The translations under genes were made by a program, and so were the position numbers. The notes under the pieces are model-generated. The model was not told where the DNA came from, did no database searches, and saw nothing but the letters and a program-made list of their open reading frames with translations. From Pseudohongiella acticola (GTDB lineage Bacteria; Pseudomonadota; Gammaproteobacteria; Pseudomonadales; Pseudohongiellaceae), in NCBI RefSeq assembly GCF_001758195.1, contig NZ_MASR01000001.1, forward strand, positions 248,001 through 312,000: a stretch of DNA of 64,000 nucleotides. Direction: 5' to 3'. Numbering within the stretch: position 1 is the stretch's first letter; each line of letters begins with the position of its first letter. Below are positions 28,085-41,928 of the stretch, piece after piece.

Positions 28085-30412
28085 TTAACGCGGTGGTGGC
28101 GGTGCCAGTACTTCCCGACTGCCATTGGTGCCCATCTCCGACACCACACCGGCGGCTTCCATGGCTTCAATCATCCGCGCGGCGCGGTTATAACCGATGC
28201 GTAGCTTGCGTTGCACTGCGGATATGGAGGCTTTGCGAGATTCGCAGACAAACGCCACGGCCTCGTCGTACAGCGCATCGTCCTCCTCGCCACCTTCACC
28301 GGAGGAGCCACCCCCCATGTTCATGTCGCGCTCTTCAACACCCTGGGTGATCTCATCGATGTAAACCGGTTCGCCGCGAGACTTCCAGTCAGCGACAACA
28401 CGGTGCACTTCCTCGTCGCTGACAAAGGCGCCGTGAACCCGCTTGGCCAGGCCGCCACCGGGTGGCAGAAACAGCATGTCACCGTTGCCCAGCAACTGCT
28501 CAGCGCCGCCCTCTCCCAGAATCGTGCGTGAATCGACCTTGGACTGCACCATAAACGACAGTCGGGTCGGGATGTTGGCCTTGATCAGGCCGGTAAGCAC
28601 ATCGACTGAGGGGCGCTGTGTCGCCAGAATCAGATGGATACCGGCCGCTCGGGCTTTCTGTGCAATACGGGCAATGAGCTCTTCCACTTTTTTGCCAACG
28701 ACCATCATCATGTCGGCGAGCTCGTCCACCACCACAACAATATTGGGCAATGCCTCCAGCGGTGGTGCTTGCTGATCATCCTGCAGCGCCATGGGATCAG
28801 GACGCCAGATCGGATCAATGATGGGTTCTCCGGCCTTGATCGCGTCCTGCACCTTTTTGTTGTAACCAGCCAGGTTGCGTACACCCAGCGCCGACATCAG
28901 CTTATAACGTCGCTCCATCTCTGCGACACTCCAGCGCAGCGCGTTGGCGGCGTCCTTCATGTCGGTTACCACAGGTGTAAGCAGGTGCGGAATACCATCG
29001 TAAACAGACAGCTCCAGCATCTTGGGATCAATCATGATCATGCGCACGTGTTCGGGTGTGGACTTGTACAACAGGCTCAGAATCATGGCATTGATGCCCA
29101 CGGATTTACCTGAACCGGTGGTGCCGGCCACCAGCAGATGCGGCATCTTGGCGAGATCGACAATAACCGGCTTACCAACAATGTCGTGGCCCAGCGCCAT
29201 GCTCAACGCGGATTGAGCTTTGTCAAATTCCGGCGATGCCAGCACCTGGCCAAGCATGATCATTTCCCGGTGCTCATTGGGTATTTCAATACCAATCACG
29301 GTCTTGCCTGGTATCACCTCCACCACACGCACGCCCACAACAGCCAGAGAGCGCGCCAGGTCACGGCCCAAACCGGTGATGCGACTGGCCTTGACGCCGG
29401 GTGCGGGTTGTACTTCGAACCGTGTGATTACCGGGCCCGGATGTACTGCAGTGACTTCAATCTCGATACCAAAATCTTGCAGTTTAAGTTCCAGCAGTTT
29501 CGACATGGCTTCAAGGGACTCCGTTGAATAACCCTTGTTGCCAGCATTCTTGTGTTCGTCCAACAAACTGACGGCGGGCAATTCACCCGGTGCGCTGTCA
29601 GTAAACAGCTTGGTTTGTCGCTCTTTCTCTACCCGCTGGCTTCGTTGTGGCGGCGCACTGAGAACGGGTTCAATACGTGGTGGCGTGCGTTTCTTTTCTT
29701 TTTCAATTCGGACATCGAGTGCCTTTTTTCTCTTCTCCACACCCTGCTTCACCTTGTTGGCTTCTTCTCTTTTCTCCTGCCATGCACGCATGGCGTCATT
29801 GGCCCGTGCGACACCGTTGATGGTCCAGTAACCGATACGATCGACCAGTTTAAGCCAGGAGATTTCAAAGGTGACCGTCAGACCGAACAGGAAAATGCTG
29901 AGGTAGACCAGTGTACTGCCAAATATCGCCAATACGGGAACACTGGCATCGGCCATGGCAGAGCCAATCAGGCCGCCGGCAGGCCAGGTATTGTCATCGG
30001 AAATGGCGAAATGCAGCGTTGCCAGCGTACAGGCACCAATGACCAGCAGGACAATGCCCATTACCTTGAGCGATACCACCATCCAGGAAAATTCCCGTTC
30101 CCGCGACGAATCCCGGAACAGCGAGAATACCTTGAATCCCAACGCCAGCGGGAAGATGTAGGCAAAATAGCCGAACATGTGCAGCAGAACGTCTGCCAGC
30201 CAGGCCCCCATGTGACCAATGGCATTATTAACGGGTTCGCCAGATCCGGTGGTGGTGAAGCCGGGATCCTGGGGAGAATAGCTGAGCAGTGCCACCAGCA
30301 GGACAATGCCGAGCAAAAACGCGCTGATCAATGCCCCTTCACGCATGATGCGTTGTGACAGGCGATTCAGCCGGTCATCCGTTACCGTTTTTTGTTTCGA
30401 CGCATTTTTCAA
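28085..30412 (-). CDS. ftsK: DNA translocase FtsK
   Basis: Septal DNA pump that moves chromosome termini and activates XerCD at dif. The 775-residue protein is the short, Pseudomonas-like form: four to five transmembrane segments (about 28-180), a charged linker rich in Lys/Arg/Glu (210-290), the alpha-beta motor with Walker [11 protein letters not shown] and Walker [13 protein letters not shown], and a C-terminal winged-helix gamma domain ([18 protein letters not shown]) that reads KOPS. The frame starts at TTG 30412 (MKNASKQ); ATG 30346 is an alternative. It is divergent from trxB. Confidence 0.96.
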   Translation of the reverse strand: MKNASKQKTVTDDRLNRLSQRIMREGALISAFLLGIVLLVALLSYSPQDPGFTTTGSGEPVNNAIGHMGAWLADVLLHMFGYFAYIFPLALGFKVFSLFRDSSREREFSWMVVSLKVMGIVLLVIGACTLATLHFAISDDNTWPAGGLIGSAMADASVPVLAIFGSTLVYLSIFLFGLTVTFEISWLKLVDRIGYWTINGVARANDAMRAWQEKREEANKVKQGVEKRKKALDVRIEKEKKRTPPRIEPVLSAPPQRSQRVEKERQTKLFTDSAPGELPAVSLLDEHKNAGNKGYSTESLEAMSKLLELKLQDFGIEIEVTAVHPGPVITRFEVQPAPGVKASRITGLGRDLARSLAVVGVRVVEVIPGKTVIGIEIPNEHREMIMLGQVLASPEFDKAQSALSMALGHDIVGKPVIVDLAKMPHLLVAGTTGSGKSVGINAMILSLLYKSTPEHVRMIMIDPKMLELSVYDGIPHLLTPVVTDMKDAANALRWSVAEMERRYKLMSALGVRNLAGYNKKVQDAIKAGEPIIDPIWRPDPMALQDDQQAPPLEALPNIVVVVDELADMMMVVGKKVEELIARIAQKARAAGIHLILATQRPSVDVLTGLIKANIPTRLSFMVQSKVDSRTILGEGGAEQLLGNGDMLFLPPGGGLAKRVHGAFVSDEEVHRVVADWKSRGEPVYIDEITQGVEERDMNMGGGSSGEGGEEDDALYDEAVAFVCESRKASISAVQRKLRIGYNRAARMIEAMEAAGVVSEMGTNGSREVLAPPPPR

Positions 30413-31667
<1,255 letters not shown>

Positions 31668-31703
31668 TCGCCAATTAACCGGCGACCAGTAAACCGGCAA
31701 GCA

Positions 31704-32408
31704 ATGATATCTATTACCTGGCTGCACCCCGATAACCTGGACTTTCCGCCGGTCGGCCAGGCGTTTGATGACCCGCCGGGGTTACTTGCCGCCGGCGGCG
31801 ATCTGCGTCCCGAGCGTCTGTTGAGCGCTTACGCCCGGGGCATTTTCCCCTGGTACGATGACGACAGTCCCATTTTATGGTGGTCACCCGACCCGCGTAT
31901 GGTATTGCGCCCTTCCGATGTCCATGTATCACGTAGTCTCGCCAAACTGATCCGACAGGGTCGTTTTCGTATCACCATGGATACGGCGTTTGCCGATGTC
32001 ATTCATGCCTGTGCGGCCTTGCGCGCCGCGCGTGAAGGCACGTGGATTACGGATGAAATGCAGAATGCCTATATTGCACTGCACACGCTTGGTCATGCGC
32101 ACTCTGTGGAGATCTGGGACGGAGACCAGCTGGTCGGAGGCTTGTACGGTGTTGCCATGGGCAAACTGTTTTTTGGTGAATCCATGTTCAGCGTGGCGCC
32201 CAACACGTCTAAAATAGCGTTTGTGGCGCTGGCCACGCAGTTGCAGAATTGGGGGTTTGCGCTAATTGACTGTCAGATGCCAACCGATCACTTGCAAAGC
32301 CTGGGTGCTCACGAAATGTCGCGGGCAAAATTTCAGAACGTTTTGCAGCGCTGGTGTGAGCCTGAGCCTGCTAATGTACCGTGGGTTTTCGACAATAAAT
32401 TGCTGTAA
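31704..32408 (+). CDS. aat: Leucyl/phenylalanyl-tRNA-protein transferase
   Basis: Adds Leu or Phe from aminoacyl-tRNA to N-terminal Arg/Lys, making type 2 N-degrons that ClpS delivers to ClpAP; both clpS and clpA lie 0.4-3 kb away. The 234-residue GNAT-fold enzyme shows [30 protein letters not shown] (split across strands), [19 protein letters not shown] and FFGESMFS, all diagnostic. In P. aeruginosa an ate-type gene sits between aat and infA; here only infA follows, 76 bp on. Confidence 0.97.
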   Translation: MISITWLHPDNLDFPPVGQAFDDPPGLLAAGGDLRPERLLSAYARGIFPWYDDDSPILWWSPDPRMVLRPSDVHVSRSLAKLIRQGRFRITMDTAFADVIHACAALRAAREGTWITDEMQNAYIALHTLGHAHSVEIWDGDQLVGGLYGVAMGKLFFGESMFSVAPNTSKIAFVALATQLQNWGFALIDCQMPTDHLQSLGAHEMSRAKFQNVLQRWCEPEPANVPWVFDNKLL

Positions 32409-32484
32409 ACCACTAATGCTTTGCCAAATCAGCTGTAATCAGGCAAAATATGCGCTTAATTTTCGCAGTGAGATATCCTTTTAG

Positions 32485-32703
32485 ATGGCTAAAGAAGACC
32501 AGATTGAGATGGAAGGCGAAGTGGTAGATACCCTTCCCAACACCATGTTCCGTGTAAAACTGGAAAACGGTCATATTGTGACCGCGCACATCTCCGGCAA
32601 AATGCGTAAGAACTATATCCGTATTCTCACCGGTGACATGGTGAAAGTGGAGTTGACTCCGTACGACCTGACCAAAGGCCGTATCACCTACCGCGCCCGT
32701 TAA
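32485..32703 (+). CDS. infA: Translation initiation factor IF-1
   Basis: A 72-residue S1/OB-fold protein that occupies the ribosomal A site during initiation. The sequence from [20 protein letters not shown] to [11 protein letters not shown] is close to E. coli IF-1 throughout. It follows aat and converges with clpA; the 105 bp between them contain an imperfect stem (CTGCCG...CGGCAG, about 32718-32736) without a T-run, so I do not call a terminator. The serine tRNA found here in enterics is absent. Confidence 0.98.
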   Translation: MAKEDQIEMEGEVVDTLPNTMFRVKLENGHIVTAHISGKMRKNYIRILTGDMVKVELTPYDLTKGRITYRAR

Positions 32704-32808
32704 TTCCGGCATCAGCCCTGCCGATTTTGGCGGCAGCGAGCTGCCGGCAAGCGCTGGCCGGGCAGCAGCCTAAACCCGGCAGCGTAAGCAGCTGCGCTTA
32801 TAAAGAGC

Positions 32809-35121
32809 TTAACTTCCCGCTGAGCTCAGTTCCTTACCTTCTGATTTTTCCGCTTTGCTACGGATCTCCAGTTCAACTTCATTGTTGCGAATGGAGACTA
32901 CGGCCTCGCCGCCACTGCTCAGACGACCAAACAGGATTTCCTCGGCCAGTGCCTTCTTCAGTTTTTCCTGTATCAGGCGGCCCATCGGGCGAGCGCCCAT
33001 GGCCGGGCTGTAACCATGCTCTGCGAACCACTCGCGGGCACTTTCGTCGACATGCAGCGTGACTTTTTTACTGTCGAGCTGTACCTGCAGTTCAACCAGG
33101 AATTTATCAACAACGGTGCGGATGGTTTCCATATTCAGCGGACCGAACTGGACAACGGCATCCAGACGGTTGCGGAACTCGGGCGTAAAGCTCTTTTTGA
33201 TGACTTCCATGCCGTCGCTGCTGTGATCCTGATGCGTAAAGCCGATGGACGCCCGTGACATTTCCTGAGCACCGGCATTGGTGGTCATGATCAGAATGAC
33301 ATTACGGAAATCAGCCTTACGGCCATTGTTGTCGGTGAGCGTGCCATGATCCATGACCTGCAGCAGGATATTGAACACATCCGGGTGCGCCTTTTCGATT
33401 TCATCGAGCAACAGCACGCAATGCGGATGTTTGTTAACCGCTTCAGTCAGCAGCCCGCCCTGGTCAAAACCAACATAGCCGGGTGGCGCACCAATCAGTC
33501 GCGACACGGTGTGGCGCTCCATGTATTCAGACATATCAAAGCGCAGTAGCTCAATGCCCAGAATGCGGGCCAGTTGCCGACTGACTTCGGTTTTGCCGAC
33601 GCCGGTAGGCCCCGAGAACAGGTAGGAACCAATGGGTTTGTCGGGCGTGTTCAGGCCGGCGCGAGACAGTTTAATGGCGGTGGCGAGTGAGCCGATTGCT
33701 TCATCCTGACCAAAAACCACCATTTTAAGGTTGGTTTCCAGAGTCTTCAGGTTCTCAACATCCGATGAAGTGACATGTTGTGGCGGAATACGGGCGATGG
33801 ATGCCACCACTTTTTCCATATCCGTTGCCTGAATCAGCTTCTTGCGTCGACTCTCGGGCAGCAGGCGCTGCCAGGCGCCGGCCTCGTCGATAACGTCAAT
33901 GGCCTTGTCAGGCATGAAGCGGTCATTGATATAGCGACCTGCGAGCTCAGACGCTGCCCGCAAGGCATTATCGCTGTAACGCAGGGCGTGGTGCTCCTCA
34001 AAGCGGGATTTGAGCCCCTTAAGAATCTTGTAGGTGGTTTCGACATCAGGTTCTTCCACGTCGATTTTCTGGAAACGACGCGACAGCGCGCGGTCTTTCT
34101 CAAAAATACCGCGGTATTCCTGATAGGTGGTTGACCCCACGCAGCGCAGATCGCCGGAGGTGAGGATCGGTTTAAGCAGATTGGAAGCATCCATGACACC
34201 GCCGGACGCGGCACCGGCGCCGATGATGGTATGAATTTCGTCAATGAACAGCACCGATTCAGGTTTTTTCTTTAATTCGGCGAGCAGGGTTTTGAAGCGT
34301 TTTTCAAAGTCGCCCCGATACTTGGTCCCTGCCAGCAATGCCCCCAGATCAAGCGAGTAGATCACGCTACCTTTGAGAACGTCGGGCACCTGATCTTCTA
34401 CTATCTGGCGCGCCAGACCTTCAATGACGGCAGTTTTACCGACACCGGATTCGCCTACCAGCAAGGGATTGTTTTTACGACGACGACACAGCACCTGAAT
34501 CACGCGCGTCACTTCTTTTTCGCGACCAATCAGCGGATCTATTTTACCCTGCCGTGCCATTTCGTTCAGATTGGTGGCGTAGGTTTCAAGCGCGCTGGCG
34601 GAGCTGCCGCCGTTTTCATCTGCGTCCTGACCATCCTGTTGCTGCCCTTCCTGGGCGCCCGGCCCCATGCCGCCCTCGCCGGCAGCATGCCGGCTGATAC
34701 CGTGACTGATGTAATTCACCACGTCCAGTCGGGCAATATCCTGCTGGCCCAGCAGGTAGACAGCCTGGCTTTCCTGTTCGCTGAAGATCGCGACAAGGAC
34801 ATTGGCGCCGCTGACTTCCTGACGCCCGGAGGATTGCACATGGAACACCGCACGTTGCAGTACGCGCTGAAACCCAAGTGTTGGCTGGGTTTCCCGCTCG
34901 GTCTCATCTTCCGGCACCATCGGTGTGGTGCTGTCGATATAATCGACCAGATTGGCTCGCAACCTGGCAAGATCAGCGCCGCAGTGCATAAGCACATCGA
35001 CCGCAACATCATTGTCCAGTAGCGCGAGCAACAAATGTTCTACCGTCATGTATTCATGACGCCTGCCACGAGCGCTGGAAAAAGCACTGTTCAGGGTTAC
35101 TTCCAGATCCCGACTTAACAT
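32809..35121 (-). CDS. clpA: ATP-dependent Clp protease ATP-binding subunit ClpA
   Basis: AAA+ unfoldase that feeds ClpP. 770 residues from ATG 35121 (MLSRDLEVTLN; GGGGAG upstream); the frame continues upstream without family similarity. The N-domain (HEYMTVEHLLLALLDN) binds ClpS. Next come D1 with Walker A GESGVGKTAVIEGLA and D2 with FSGPTGVGKTEVSRQLA, sensor regions, and the IGL-type ClpP loop region. The linker between N-domain and D1 holds a Gly/Gln-rich stretch (about residues 145-175). clpS lies 67 bp upstream on the same strand; no clpP is in the window. Confidence 0.97.
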   Translation of the reverse strand: MLSRDLEVTLNSAFSSARGRRHEYMTVEHLLLALLDNDVAVDVLMHCGADLARLRANLVDYIDSTTPMVPEDETERETQPTLGFQRVLQRAVFHVQSSGRQEVSGANVLVAIFSEQESQAVYLLGQQDIARLDVVNYISHGISRHAAGEGGMGPGAQEGQQQDGQDADENGGSSASALETYATNLNEMARQGKIDPLIGREKEVTRVIQVLCRRRKNNPLLVGESGVGKTAVIEGLARQIVEDQVPDVLKGSVIYSLDLGALLAGTKYRGDFEKRFKTLLAELKKKPESVLFIDEIHTIIGAGAASGGVMDASNLLKPILTSGDLRCVGSTTYQEYRGIFEKDRALSRRFQKIDVEEPDVETTYKILKGLKSRFEEHHALRYSDNALRAASELAGRYINDRFMPDKAIDVIDEAGAWQRLLPESRRKKLIQATDMEKVVASIARIPPQHVTSSDVENLKTLETNLKMVVFGQDEAIGSLATAIKLSRAGLNTPDKPIGSYLFSGPTGVGKTEVSRQLARILGIELLRFDMSEYMERHTVSRLIGAPPGYVGFDQGGLLTEAVNKHPHCVLLLDEIEKAHPDVFNILLQVMDHGTLTDNNGRKADFRNVILIMTTNAGAQEMSRASIGFTHQDHSSDGMEVIKKSFTPEFRNRLDAVVQFGPLNMETIRTVVDKFLVELQVQLDSKKVTLHVDESAREWFAEHGYSPAMGARPMGRLIQEKLKKALAEEILFGRLSSGGEAVVSIRNNEVELEIRSKAEKSEGKELSSAGS

Positions 35122-35188
35122 CGCTTTGTTCTCCCCGGCGGTAGTACGATCAATGTACGGCTTGTGATCAGCATAAGCCCAACTGAAC

Positions 35189-35524
35189 TCACTGATCAAC
35201 CTCAACATGACACAGCAGCGGCTGATTGTTCTCGCGGGAAAAATCATTCACCTGCTGTGCCTTGGTTTCTGCAACATCACGGCTGAAGACACCGCATACG
35301 GCTTTGCCTTCAGTATGGATTTTCAGCATGATCTGGGTCGCTTTTTCGGTTGGCATGTGGAAAAACTCAACCAGAATTACCACCACAAAGTCCATGGGTG
35401 TATAGTCATCGTTAAAAAGCAGGACCTTGTATAGTGGGGGTCGGGCCAGTCTGGGTTTGCTGGCCGCAGTAGCCACACCCTCTTCGCGGCCATCATCCGG
35501 CTGGTTTAACTTCTCGTCAGACAT
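35189..35524 (-). CDS. clpS: ATP-dependent Clp protease adaptor ClpS
   Basis: N-recognin of 111 residues that binds N-terminal Leu, Phe, Tyr and Trp and delivers the substrates to ClpA. Core motifs are [17 protein letters not shown] (the NDDYTPM pocket), [14 protein letters not shown] and [19 protein letters not shown]. The first 25 residues are an unstructured, charged tail as in other ClpS proteins. Divergent from cspD and upstream of clpA, the classical arrangement. Confidence 0.97.
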   Translation of the reverse strand: MSDEKLNQPDDGREEGVATAASKPRLARPPLYKVLLFNDDYTPMDFVVVILVEFFHMPTEKATQIMLKIHTEGKAVCGVFSRDVAETKAQQVNDFSRENNQPLLCHVEVDQ

Positions 35525-35653
35525 AGTGTTTACTACCTTTTAACAACTAACCTGAGTCTAATATGGGGACGCAACTAGGTTATCACAAGCCACTTTAGTG
35601 TACTGCGTGATTACAGACTGTTGCAATTAGACAAAAATGGTGAATAATACGCT

Positions 35654-35682
35654 TTGACAGGGACGGCAAAAACCGTTAAGGA
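35654..35682 (+). promoter_or_regulatory. Possible cspD promoter
   Basis: A consensus -35 TTGACA (35654-35659) is followed at 17 bp by a poor -10, TAAGGA (35677-35682). The transcript would have a leader of about 65 bases; GGAG lies 7 bases before the cspD ATG. Confidence 0.35.
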
Positions 35683-35753
35683 GAACACACAGGTCAAAGA
35701 GCCTGACGTGTACGACAATTAAAATAAAATTATACGTAGAACGGAGTATTATA

Positions 35754-35978
35754 ATGGCTACGGGGCAAGTTAAGTGGTTCAACAACGCAAAGGGTTTTGG
35801 TTTCATCCTGCCGGATGACGGTGGCAGCGATCTGTTCGCTCACTATTCGGCGATTGGCATGGACGGCTACAAAACACTCAAAGCGGGACAGCCCGTTGAA
35901 TTCGAGACTCTGGAAGGACCCAAGGGACTTCACGCAACCAACATCAGACCTGCTGAACATGAGCAGCAACAAGCCTGA
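35754..35978 (+). CDS. cspD: Cold-shock domain protein CspD
   Basis: A 74-residue OB-fold single-stranded nucleic acid binding protein. RNP1 is KGFGFI (14-19) and RNP2 is LFAHYSAI, with the CspD-type spacing; in classical CspA proteins RNP2 reads VFVHFSAI, here Phe is replaced by Tyr as in CspD. E. coli CspD inhibits replication and rises in stationary phase. The clpS-side location is conserved and ClpA/Lon turn over CspD in E. coli. RBS GGAG-TATTATA-ATG. Confidence 0.93.
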   Translation: MATGQVKWFNNAKGFGFILPDDGGSDLFAHYSAIGMDGYKTLKAGQPVEFETLEGPKGLHATNIRPAEHEQQQA

Positions 35979-36057
35979 CCGGGCGGTCTGAGCAGCTGGC
36001 GCCCTGAAGGACGCAAGAGCACAACACAACGCCGATGGAAATAGCGGCGCCATAATC

Positions 36058-36126
36058 GGCGATAGCCCACGCCAGTGCCTTTGCTTCACAGCAAAAAGCG
36101 CACAGTGGCTATCGCCGTTTTAATTT
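36058..36126 (+). terminator. Structured terminator candidate after cspD
   Basis: GGCGATAGCC (36058-36067) pairs perfectly with GGCTATCGCC (36107-36116), followed by GTTTTAATTT. The 39-base loop can form an inner stem (TTTGC/GCAAA). The T-tract is interrupted and the loop long, so a processing or regulatory structure is an alternative. Confidence 0.5.
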
Positions 36127-36194
36127 GATCATCTGAGTGGGGTTCTCCCCGGCAAACGCGCGCACCTGCCCACAATTCCGCTATAATTCGCCGT

Positions 36195-36764
36195 ATGCCG
36201 CAATTGATACTTTTCAACAAACCTTTCAACGTGCTGTCCCAGTTTACCGGCGCAGCAGCTGAAGAAACGCTCGCGTATTACCTGAAGGCGCCAGGATTCT
36301 ATCCGGCCGGCCGGCTGGACAAGGACTCCGAAGGGTTGTTATTGCTTACCGATTGCGGTGAAACCCAGCAACGTATCAGTAACCCCAGGCACAAACTGGG
36401 CAAGCTTTACTGGTCTCAGGTCGAAGGCAGTATCACTGACAGCGCCCTGCAGCAGCTGCGCCAGGGCGTGTCACTCAAGGATGGCCGAAGCCGGCCAGCA
36501 GGCGCTGAGGCGTTGGCAGAAGCGCATGTTGCTGCTGAAATCTGGCCGCGTACGCCTCCCATTCGCGAGCGCAAGCAGATTCCGACTTCCTGGGTGGCAC
36601 TTACCCTGTTTGAAGGACGTAACCGTCAGGTTCGCAGAATGACGGCAGCCGTGGGTTTTCCTACGCTGCGTCTGGTCCGGCAGCGTATCGGTGACTGGCA
36701 ACTGGATGGACTGCAGCCAGGAGAGCACCGGGCGATCACCCTGCCGTCGCAATGGTGGAGATGA
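36195..36764 (+). CDS. rluE: 23S rRNA pseudouridine(2457) synthase RluE
   Basis: A 189-residue RsuA-family synthase without the N-terminal S4 domain, as in E. coli RluE, which modifies U2457 of 23S rRNA. The catalytic motif is AGRLDKDSEGLLLLT with Asp at about residue 43. ILFNKPFNVLSQF is the family's opening strand, and EGRNRQVRRMTAAVGFPTLRL (in two parts) the closing motif. ATG 36195 gives MPQLILFNKP. It converges with moaE (23 bp between stops). Confidence 0.93.
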   Translation: MPQLILFNKPFNVLSQFTGAAAEETLAYYLKAPGFYPAGRLDKDSEGLLLLTDCGETQQRISNPRHKLGKLYWSQVEGSITDSALQQLRQGVSLKDGRSRPAGAEALAEAHVAAEIWPRTPPIRERKQIPTSWVALTLFEGRNRQVRRMTAAVGFPTLRLVRQRIGDWQLDGLQPGEHRAITLPSQWWR

Positions 36765-36787
36765 AACTCGCAGACCACTGGCAGTGG

Positions 36788-37267
36788 TCAGGAGTTGTTG
36801 TCGTCCTGCCATCGTGCAGCAGCCTGGTGATCAGATGTGCGACTTTCCACCCAATAGTCTTTGTCTCCGGCGACCTGCTTTTTCCAGAACGGCGCCGACG
36901 TTTTCAGGTAATCCATGATGAAGCGAGCTGCATCAAAGGCGGCGTCACGATGCAGACTGGCGGTTGCCACCAGGACAATCTGGTCCCCGGGTTGCAGGGT
37001 GCCAACTCGATGAATAACACGGCACACTGACAGCGGCCAACGGTCACAGGCGTGCTCGGCAATGTCTCGTAGTGCTTTCTGGGTCATACCGGGATAGTGT
37101 TCCAGGGTCAGACTCTGTCCCTCGGCCGCAACGTCCTGCAGCTCCCGCACCAGACCACTGAAAATGGTAATGGCGCCGGGGTTGTCAGCGATATCGCGGA
37201 TCAGTGCATACTCCGCTGCCAGGTCAAAGTCCTGTGCCTGAACATCAATGCGAATCATGGTCGGCAT
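36788..37267 (-). CDS. moaE: Molybdopterin synthase catalytic subunit MoaE
   Basis: Large subunit of molybdopterin synthase, which inserts two sulfurs from MoaD thiocarboxylate into cyclic pyranopterin monophosphate. The 159 residues show GAITIFSGLVRE, the LEHYPGMTQKALRDIA region, VIHRVGTLQPGDQIVLV and the active-site APFWKKQ lysines. ATG 37267 lies 3 bp after the moaD stop; ATG 37258 is another possible start. End of the moaC-moaD-moaE operon. Confidence 0.96.
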   Translation of the reverse strand: MPTMIRIDVQAQDFDLAAEYALIRDIADNPGAITIFSGLVRELQDVAAEGQSLTLEHYPGMTQKALRDIAEHACDRWPLSVCRVIHRVGTLQPGDQIVLVATASLHRDAAFDAARFIMDYLKTSAPFWKKQVAGDKDYWVESRTSDHQAAARWQDDNNS

Positions 37268-37270
37268 TTA

Positions 37271-37531
37271 TCAACCCCCCGTCATGGGCGGGAAAAATGC
37301 AATTTCATCGTTGCCGGTTAGTGCCTGCTCATGATCGGAGACTGCCTGGTTGACCGCAATAAGGACTTGCTGTCGATTGGCCAACATGGTCCAGGCACCG
37401 CCACGCGCAGCCAGTAGCTTGACCAGATCAGCGACAGTGGCGATGGCATCGGTGGCTTCGATTGACTCTTCCGAGCAATCAAGCTGTTCTCGCACACTGG
37501 CGAAATAGTGAATACTGTACATAAGATTCAT
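37271..37531 (-). CDS. moaD: Molybdopterin synthase sulfur carrier subunit MoaD
   Basis: An 86-residue ubiquitin-like protein ending in PPMTGG, whose terminal glycine is thiocarboxylated by MoeB and gives sulfur to MoaE. Start chosen at ATG 37531 because it overlaps the moaC stop in an ATGA junction and has AAAGG at 4 bases; ATG 37522 is an alternative. The upstream frame belongs to moaC on another register. Confidence 0.94.
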   Translation of the reverse strand: MNLMYSIHYFASVREQLDCSEESIEATDAIATVADLVKLLAARGGAWTMLANRQQVLIAVNQAVSDHEQALTGNDEIAFFPPMTGG

Positions 37532-38010
37532 TCTGCCTTTCGTTTGTAATCGTCTGACTTCCCGCCTTTTTTCTCTGACAGGCAAATGTCCCCAATGACC
37601 ATGTCCTTATCTACTGCCTTGCACATATCATAAATCGTCAGGGCTGCCACCGACACCGCCGTCAGTGCTTCCATTTCGACACCGGTCTTGCCGTCCAGAG
37701 CGCAGCGGCCCGTGATCAGCACGCGGTTCAGGGCATTATCCAGTTCAAAGTCTACGCTGACCGATGTCAGCATGAGCGGGTGGCACAATGGAATCAGGTC
37801 AGAGCATTTCTTGGCGGCCTGAATGCCGGCAATACGGGCAACTGCCAACACATCGCCTTTTTTGTGTCCGCGCCCGGCTATCAATGCCAGTGTGTCAGCG
37901 TTCATGCGGATTTCAGCGGCGGCGATGGCAACCCGGGATGTCACGGCTTTGCCACCAACATCAACCATATGTGCATTGCCCTGGGCATCCAGATGCGTTA
38001 ATTCAGTCAT
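37528..38010 (-). CDS. moaC: Cyclic pyranopterin monophosphate synthase MoaC
   Basis: Second enzyme of molybdenum cofactor synthesis, forming cPMP from the MoaA product. The 160 residues contain [46 protein letters not shown] and [22 protein letters not shown], which include the active-site Lys, His and Asp. ATG 38010 with GGAG upstream. moaA and moeB are not in the window, so the pathway is split. The 197 bp to nudJ contain two copies of TTTTCCGGT but no recognisable Moco riboswitch. Confidence 0.97.
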   Translation of the reverse strand: MTELTHLDAQGNAHMVDVGGKAVTSRVAIAAAEIRMNADTLALIAGRGHKKGDVLAVARIAGIQAAKKCSDLIPLCHPLMLTSVSVDFELDNALNRVLITGRCALDGKTGVEMEALTAVSVAALTIYDMCKAVDKDMVIGDICLSEKKGGKSDDYKRKAE

Positions 38011-38207
38011 TATCTCCTCAAGTCTCCGGTTAGTTAGCAGGCATGGGCATTATCACCCGTATCGCCGATGAAGTGGAGGCATTTTCCGGTGTTTTCCGGT
38101 ACAATCCCTGCCCTGTTGATGGCCGCTGAATGAACATCAATACTGTACATGATACATGCCGCCAGGCCTGAGCAGACTCACCTGAACGCAAGAAAAAAGA
38201 GCCCCGT

Positions 38208-38675
38208 ATGCGTTGGTATCCCCATCAGACCGTTGCCGTTGTGATCGAAAAACCCGGTGCAACTGATCATCCACAGTTTCTGATCGTTGAAGAGATCAGT
38301 GGCGGCCAGGTGGTGTTCAATCAGCCGGCGGGCCACCTTGAGGCCAATGAGTCGCTGATGCAAGCCGCCGTGCGCGAAGCCCTGGAAGAGACTGCCTGGC
38401 ATGTGGAACTGACCGGTTTTGTCGGCGTTTACCAAAGCAAATCGACAGACAGCGGTGAGTGTTATATTCGGAACTGTTTTGCTGCACGCGCCGTACGCGA
38501 AGACGCTGGCCGTAAACTGGACACTGATATCATTCGCACCCATTGGCTCAGCCTGCCGCAATTGCAGGTGCGACAGGCGCAGTTGCGCAGTCCCGCCGTT
38601 ATCGCTGTCATCGAAGACTATCTCAATGGCCAGGTTTATCCGCTGAGTCTGGTCAGGAATCTGGGACAGGCATGA
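38208..38675 (+). CDS. nudJ: Nudix hydrolase NudJ-like
   Basis: A 155-residue Nudix phosphohydrolase. In E. coli NudJ (YmfB) acts on nucleoside di- and triphosphates and HMP-pyrophosphate and is encoded just before mnmA, as here. The Nudix box runs from [14 protein letters not shown] to REALEETAW; the catalytic REALEE is intact, but the glycine normally following EET is Ala. [10 protein letters not shown] forms the C-terminus. Its stop overlaps the mnmA ATG by 4 bases. Confidence 0.93.
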   Translation: MRWYPHQTVAVVIEKPGATDHPQFLIVEEISGGQVVFNQPAGHLEANESLMQAAVREALEETAWHVELTGFVGVYQSKSTDSGECYIRNCFAARAVREDAGRKLDTDIIRTHWLSLPQLQVRQAQLRSPAVIAVIEDYLNGQVYPLSLVRNLGQA

Positions 38676-39785
38676 ACAACGTATCCGTGAGCAATAATCA
38701 GAACAGCGATACCCGTGTCATCGTGGGCATGTCCGGTGGTGTCGATTCGTCTGTTGCCGCGCTGTTGCTATTGCAGCAAGGTTACCAGGTTGAAGGCCTG
38801 TTCATGAAGAACTGGGAAGAGGATGACGATACCGAGTACTGCACGGCCAAAGCGGATCTCGCCGATGCTCAGGCTGTGTGTGATCGGCTCGGGTTAAAGC
38901 TGCATACCGCCAATTTTGCCGCCGAATACTGGGATGGCGTATTCGAGCACTTTCTGGCGGAGTATCGGGCCGGCCGAACCCCCAACCCCGACATACTGTG
39001 TAATCGTGAAATCAAGTTCAAGGCGTTTCTGGAGTATGCCATGGTGCTGGGGGCCGACTACATAGCCACCGGGCATTATGTCCGTCGGGACCTGCTTAAC
39101 GGGCAGACACGTTTGCTGAAAGGCCTGGATGCCAACAAAGACCAGAGTTATTTTCTGAGCGCGGTCAGTGAAGATTGCATTGAGCGCAGTCTGTTTCCAG
39201 TGGGTGAGCTGGAAAAACCGGCGGTGCGAGCGCTGGCGGCCGAACACGGGTTTGTTACCAGCGATAAAAAAGACAGCACGGGCATCTGTTTTATTGGGGA
39301 GCGCAAGTTCAAGGATTTTCTGCAGCAGTATCTGCCCGCTCAGCCAGGTGATATTGAAACTGTCGACGGTGAAGTGATCGGCAGGCATCATGGACTGATG
39401 TATCATACTTACGGTCAGCGTCAGGGGCTGGGTATTGGTGGATTGCAGGCGCATGACGACGCACCCTGGTATGTCGTTGGCAAAGACCTGCCACGCAACT
39501 GTCTTATCGTGGCTCAGGGCAGTACCCACCCTGCCCTGTTCTCGTCAGCGCTGAAGGCGAGCCAGGTGGCGTGGATCAATCGTCAGGCGCCGGACTTGCC
39601 TTTGCGCTGCACAGCAAAGATTCGTTATCGACAGGCCGACCAGCATTGTCTGGTTGAAAGGGAGAACGCGGACGATCCCGATAACAGGCATGTCCGGGTA
39701 AGTTTCGATGAGCCCCAGCGGGCAGTCACACCCGGGCAGGCTATCGTATTTTATCAGGGCGACATCTGTCTGGGAGGAGGCGTCA

Positions 39786-39805
<20 letters not shown>
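38672..39805 (+). CDS. mnmA: tRNA-specific 2-thiouridylase MnmA
   Basis: Uses ATP and sulfur from TusE to thiolate U34 of tRNA Lys, Glu and Gln. The 377-residue protein has the PP-loop SGGVDSS, the first catalytic cysteine in [15 protein letters not shown] and the second in [33 protein letters not shown] marks the central domain (quoted in parts: [16 protein letters not shown]). ATG 38672 overlaps the nudJ stop; the frame upstream is a nudJ shadow. The sulfur donors tusDCBE are 20 kb away in the same window. Confidence 0.97.
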
Positions 39806-41878
<2,073 letters not shown>

Positions 41879-41928
41879 ATGACAGCCTGGCTCATGGCGC
41901 CAGGCGATGGTAACAACGAGGATATTTC

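Noticed and set aside
29552-30358. A 268-codon plus-strand frame opposite ftsK
   Set aside because: A shadow of the FtsK N-terminal part, with no start signal or motif.
32704-32808. Serine tRNA between infA and clpA, as in enterics
   Set aside because: No acceptor or T-arm sequence is present; only imperfect GC-rich stems.
38011-38207. Molybdenum cofactor riboswitch upstream of moaC
   Set aside because: Only a duplicated TTTTCCGGT is visible; the conserved Moco stems are not recognisable by eye.
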